44,906 bases of DNA from Bacteroidota bacterium (lineage in GTDB: Bacteria > Bacteroidota > Bacteroidia > Flavobacteriales_F > PHOS-HE28), in NCBI GenBank assembly GCA_014584605.1, contig JACTMO010000029.1, positions 1 to 44,906 of the forward strand. The letters run 5' to 3'. Below the pieces are notes generated by a model that worked only from the letters and a program-made list of their open reading frames with translations, made no database searches and had not been told where the DNA came from. Positions 42,018-44,906 of the stretch are shown here, in pieces. Both the position numbers and the translations under genes were made by a program. Every line of letters starts with the position of its first letter. The stretch's first letter is position 1.

Positions 42018-42377
42018 ATGTCGCACGTGGTGCTGCTCGAGGACGATGCGCTGGTGCGCACGCTGCTCACCCGCAGGATGCAAGAGAACGGCTGGCAGGT
42101 GACCGCCCTGGCCGATGCCCGCGGCCTGGACGAGCTCCTGCGGCAGGGCCTGCCCCACCTGATCGTGGTGGACATCGGCCTGCCCCACCTTGACGGGCTG
42201 ACCGTGGTGGAGGACCTGCGCGCCCGCGGCATCACCGTACCGGTCCTGGTGCTCACCGCCTATGAGCAGCCTCACCTGATCGCCGCGGTTCGCAGCGCCG
42301 GCGCCGACGACCTGGTGCAGAAGCCCTGCGACCACGAGGTCCTGATCGAGCGCATGCAACGCCTGATGGCCGCCTGA
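42018..42377 (+). CDS. Single-domain response regulator (receiver only)
   Basis: 119 residues, one receiver domain with no output part. The acidic pocket (E8, D9, D10), the phosphorylated D52 in LIVVDIGLPHLDG, T80 in VLVLTAY and K102 in LVQKPCD are all in place. It could pass phosphate in a relay or switch a partner protein directly. No kinase is adjacent; the orphan kinase at 4559 is in the same window but 34 kb away. It starts 45 bp after rseP. Confidence 0.88.
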   Translation: MSHVVLLEDDALVRTLLTRRMQENGWQVTALADARGLDELLRQGLPHLIVVDIGLPHLDGLTVVEDLRARGITVPVLVLTAYEQPHLIAAVRSAGADDLVQKPCDHEVLIERMQRLMAA

Positions 42378-42456
42378 GCCCCGGGTCGCCCAGGCGGTGG
42401 GGAGTTCCGGTCCCTTGGCGGACCATGCCGCATCCTTGGATGCCGACCCGATGCCC

Positions 42457-42464
42457 CATCTTTG
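42457..42464 (+). promoter_or_regulatory. -7-like element CATCTTTG of the FAD oxidoreductase gene
   Basis: Seven of eight matches, with CTTG 18 nt upstream (42435-42438). It ends 5 nt before a TTG that I take as the start codon. Confidence 0.4.
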
Positions 42465-42469
42465 TACGC

Positions 42470-43531
42470 TTGTCCCGCTCCTTCACCCATGATCTGCTGA
42501 TCGTCGGCCAGGGCCTGGCCGGATCGGTGCTGGCCGAAACCGCCGTGCGCCGCGGCCTGCGCGTGCGCCTCTTCGACGAACCCCGCGCTGGCCGTGCCTC
42601 CTGGGTGGCCGCCGGCCTGGTGAACCCCGTGGCGCTGCGCCGCACCTTCCTGAGCTGGCGCGCCCCTGAACTGCTGCCCATCGCCGGTGCCTTCTACCGT
42701 GAGGCGGGCCTTCATCTGGGCCGTGAGCTCTGGCATCCTGTTCCCCTGGTGAAGGTCTTCCCCAGCGCCAAGGAGGCTGGAGAGTGGCGGGTGCGCATGA
42801 ACGACCCCGAGGTGGGCCACTACCTCAGCGTGGAGACCTGCACCGATCCAGGTCTGCAGCGCGTGGACCAGCCCTACGGCCATGGTCAAGTGAAGCGCGC
42901 CGCCTGGGTGGACATGGTCGGCCTGCTCAGCGCCTGGCGCACCCGCTGGACCCAGGAGGACATCCTGGAAGAACGCGGCGTGCGGCCGGACGACGTGCGC
43001 CAAGTGCCCGGCGGGGTGGACCTGTACGGCCACACCGCACCGCACCTGGTGTGGTGCGAAGGGCCCTTTGCACAACTGAAGGGCTTGGTGCCGGTGCGCG
43101 GCGAGCGCCTCACCGTACGCCTGCCGGGCCTCGGTCTGGGCGTGCTGGTGCATCGCGGCGGTTTCATCCTGCCTTTGGGCGGCGATGATTACCGCGTGGG
43201 CAGCACCTACGATTGGGACAATGTGTGGAGCGGTCCCACCGCCGCCGCACGCGCCGACCTGCTGCGCCGCCTGCACAAACTGCTGCTCCACACCCCGCTG
43301 GAACCCGAGGAGGCCGAAGCCTTCCACGTGGTGGACCATTGGGCCGGCGTGCGCCCCACCACCAGCGACCGCCGACCCTTGATCGGCACCATCGGCCCCC
43401 ATCAGGCCGTGCTCAACGGGTTGGGATCCAAAGGGGCCATGCTCGCCCCCTGGTGCGCGCAACACCTGCTGGACCACTTGCTCGACGGCAAGCCGCTGGA
43501 TCCCGAGGTGGACCTTGCGCGGTTCGCGTGA
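42470..43531 (+). CDS. DAO-family FAD-dependent oxidoreductase
   Basis: 353 residues from TTG 42470. This start was chosen because it lies 5 nt after a -7 element, as in other genes here, and puts the dinucleotide fold at the very beginning: SRSFTHDLLIVGQGLAGSVL with the GxGxxG-type loop GQGLAG. An ATG at 42425 would add 15 residues before the promoter element. Later segments ASWVAAGLVNPVALRR, GLVPVRGERLTVRLPG, GDDYRVGSTYDWDN and VVDHWAGVRPTTSDRRPLIG follow the D-amino-acid-oxidase-like pattern. The amine substrate is unknown; a thiazole-synthesis (ThiO) or tRNA-modification (MnmC-like) relative is possible. Confidence 0.8.
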   Translation: MSRSFTHDLLIVGQGLAGSVLAETAVRRGLRVRLFDEPRAGRASWVAAGLVNPVALRRTFLSWRAPELLPIAGAFYREAGLHLGRELWHPVPLVKVFPSAKEAGEWRVRMNDPEVGHYLSVETCTDPGLQRVDQPYGHGQVKRAAWVDMVGLLSAWRTRWTQEDILEERGVRPDDVRQVPGGVDLYGHTAPHLVWCEGPFAQLKGLVPVRGERLTVRLPGLGLGVLVHRGGFILPLGGDDYRVGSTYDWDNVWSGPTAAARADLLRRLHKLLLHTPLEPEEAEAFHVVDHWAGVRPTTSDRRPLIGTIGPHQAVLNGLGSKGAMLAPWCAQHLLDHLLDGKPLDPEVDLARFA

Positions 43532-43620
43532 GGCGGTTTTGCGCACTGCGCACTCAGGAACTGCATAATGAACATTAGGGCCGTTCGTGAAAAATATTTG
43601 CATGTCATGGACGATCCTGC

Positions 43621-43628
43621 TACGTTCG
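43621..43628 (+). promoter_or_regulatory. -7-like element TACGTTCG before the SBBP gene
   Basis: TAnnTTnG, 58 nt before ATG 43687. Another candidate, AATATTTG, is at 43593-43600. Confidence 0.3.
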
Positions 43629-43686
43629 CCACCTGTTCTGCGGAGAGTGACGGGTGCGGCGGATCACCTTCAACAAAGGATCGCCC

Positions 43687-44847
43687 ATGTTCACAGCTCG
43701 TTCTTCAGCTATTGCTGGTCTTCTCGGTTCGCGTGGAATTCCGCTGATCGCTGCGATCGGCATGACCTGCGCGGTTCATGGTCAGGCGCCGTACATCCCT
43801 CCCTCGCTGCCGGGTGAAGTAGAGTCGGCGAATCTGGTCTACATGCCCAACCAAGGACAGGTGGCCGATGTCGATGGCAATCTTCTTCAGGATTGTCGGT
43901 ATGTGACCAGCGGCTCGCCTGTACGTGTGTATGTCCGAGATGGGAACTACCTGAGCCACGTTCTTCCTGTGGGGCTGCAGGATACCATCCCGACGGATAC
44001 CTTGCTGCGGATCGACCTGCAACTGACAGGTGAGAACGTGAACGAGGCGTTGGACCCATACACAGGAGAGTCTGTTCCGTGGTATTGCAACTACTACCTG
44101 CCCCATTGTCAGCAAGGGATCACGAATGTGCATGGCACCCGACGTGTTGTACTACAGAAGGTGTACCCGAACGTCGACATGCATCTCTATGGGAACACCC
44201 AAGGGTTGAAATATCTTTTTGTCGTCACTCCAGGAGGTGATCCGAATGACATCCTGATGCACTTCACCGGTCACGATAGCATGAACATCGACCTGGCTGG
44301 CAACCTGAGGGCCTACCTCCGCGGCCGCGTGGTGATGTTCCCCTCCGTGGTGGGCTACCAGGACGACAACGGCGTCCTTCAACCGGTGCAGGTGGGCATC
44401 AACTACCAGATGGTGTTGGACGACCAGCTGATCAAGTTCGATGTGCCGTCGTACAACGCCAACTTTCCACTGGTCTTGCAGATCGGGTTGCCGGCCGCCG
44501 CTGCGGGCGGTTTACCCTATGCTCCGGAGTGGGGCACTTATTACGGGGATGCGTCGGGTGACAATGCCCGTGCGATCACGGCCATGTCCGATCGGGGCAT
44601 GACGGCTACTGGAGACACATGGTCAGCGGCATTTCCGAATACTGTTGGTCAGAATTACGTGCTCGGATTGAACGATGTCTTTATCACCCGGTTCAATGAT
44701 CAGTACGCTAGGCTCTGGTCTACGTATTTAGGGGGTGATGCCTATGAGACCTCTTCTGGTATCGATGAACATTTGTACCAGGGGTGTGTGGTGGTTGGAT
44801 TGACAAAAGGGTGGTTCGAAGAACCTGTTGACAACTCCTGCGGCTGA
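43687..44847 (+). CDS. DUF7948/SBBP-type secreted protein, cut short
   Basis: 386 residues from ATG 43687. A long signal segment (SRGIPLIAAIGMTCAVHGQA) is followed by a domain starting NLVYMPNQGQVADVDGNLLQ, the pattern of the DUF7948 module at the start of large beta-propeller surface proteins; it includes VYPNVDMHLYGNTQGLKYLF and continues to about residue 300. One SBBP-type repeat begins at NDVFITRFNDQYARLWSTYL with GGDAY, and then the frame ends after WFEEPVDNSCG. Relatives carry several such repeats and a C-terminal sorting domain, neither of which is here, so I think the gene is truncated. A promoter-like site and a new ATG come directly after. Confidence 0.65.
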   Translation: MFTARSSAIAGLLGSRGIPLIAAIGMTCAVHGQAPYIPPSLPGEVESANLVYMPNQGQVADVDGNLLQDCRYVTSGSPVRVYVRDGNYLSHVLPVGLQDTIPTDTLLRIDLQLTGENVNEALDPYTGESVPWYCNYYLPHCQQGITNVHGTRRVVLQKVYPNVDMHLYGNTQGLKYLFVVTPGGDPNDILMHFTGHDSMNIDLAGNLRAYLRGRVVMFPSVVGYQDDNGVLQPVQVGINYQMVLDDQLIKFDVPSYNANFPLVLQIGLPAAAAGGLPYAPEWGTYYGDASGDNARAITAMSDRGMTATGDTWSAAFPNTVGQNYVLGLNDVFITRFNDQYARLWSTYLGGDAYETSSGIDEHLYQGCVVVGLTKGWFEEPVDNSCG

Positions 44848-44850
44848 GAT

Positions 44851-44882
44851 CTTGACAAGCTGAAGCGTGATCGATCTCTTTG
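44851..44882 (+). promoter_or_regulatory. Promoter of a gene starting at the right edge
   Basis: CTTG (44851-44854) and TCTCTTTG (44875-44882) are 20 nt apart, as in the Bacteroidota promoter. ATG 44887 follows 4 nt later and opens MKKRPS to the window edge. Confidence 0.4.
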
Positions 44883-44886
44883 GCGC

Positions 44887-44906
44887 ATGAAGAAGCGACC
44901 CTCCCG
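44887..44906 (+). CDS. Possible start of a further gene, partial
   Basis: Six codons only (MKKRPS) before the window ends. The claim rests on the placement of ATG 4 nt after a promoter element; nothing can be said of the product. Confidence 0.25.

Noticed and set aside
37530..42359. Minus-strand open frame of about 1600 codons opposite tsaC, dxr and rseP
   Set aside because: The plus strand carries clear conserved enzymes here. The long antisense frame is a by-product of high GC at third codon positions and has low-complexity His/Gln/Gly-rich content.
43541..43553. Terminator TGCGC/GCGCA after the FAD oxidoreductase gene
   Set aside because: The stem is only five base pairs and no T-run follows.

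Overview
The window looks like a chromosomal piece of a high-GC member of the Bacteroidota, probably Flavobacteriales. The evidence is a C-terminal type IX secretion sorting domain (gene at 2680), a PorW/SprE-like lipoprotein (32540-35188), the order DUF177-rpmF-plsX-fabH-accB-accC, an ATP synthase cluster without the beta and epsilon genes, the absence of obvious Shine-Dalgarno sites, and many -7 elements of the TAnnTTTG type. The coding sequence is mostly housekeeping. Both edges are abnormal: an insertion-sequence end at the left and a cut-short repeat gene at the right. I saw no rRNA, tRNA or CRISPR array.

Layout. 1-762: the end of an insertion sequence that breaks a Fic-family gene. 867-2384: glycosyltransferase 2 and hemerythrin (minus). 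2680-8965: a secreted LamG-like type IX cargo protein, a very large membrane histidine kinase, and an enoyl-CoA hydratase. 8967-12592: a disturbed block holding a lipid-linked sugar flippase and dut, invaded by parDE and hicBA toxin-antitoxin modules and bracketed by palindromic elements. 12607-17590: sugar nucleotidyltransferase, TPR lipoprotein, DUF4292 lipoprotein and an EnvC-like LytM protein. 17661-19248: tatA and gatA. 19329-24031: the fatty acid block DUF177, rpmF, plsX, fabH, accB, accC. 24104-26137: a small outer-membrane protein and a convergent multi-spanning membrane protein. 35188 down to 26174 (minus): porW, bactofilin, two AtpI/AtpZ-type proteins, then atpB-E-F-H-A-G. 35285-37681: M23 peptidase and GH3 enzyme. 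37718-43531: DUF6992 protein, threonylcarbamoyl-AMP synthase, dxr, rseP, a lone receiver domain and a FAD oxidoreductase. 43687-44847: a DUF7948/SBBP protein that stops early.

The most interesting structure is in 9065-12126. Two different toxin-antitoxin modules each sit exactly at the start of a host gene, and in both cases the 5' end of that gene is present twice: a dead copy before the module and the working copy after it. For the flippase the repeat is about 50 bp (45 identical by my count); for dut it is about 105 bp (96 identical, the first 64 without a mismatch). This looks like insertion with long target duplication, a pattern described before for restriction-modification genes. In the first case, four reading frames are chained by 4-bp stop/start overlaps, so the flippase is now apparently translated as the last gene of a parDE operon. 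In the second, hicBA lies divergent to dut with the two -7 elements only 11 bp apart, and a frameshifted older antitoxin remnant suggests repeated use of the same site.

A second window-wide signal is the distance between the -7 element and the start codon. For several genes it is only 4-5 nt (8183, 11350, 11998 on the minus strand, 12036, 24104, 42470, 44887), which implies leaderless or nearly leaderless messages and even helps choose a TTG start at 42470.
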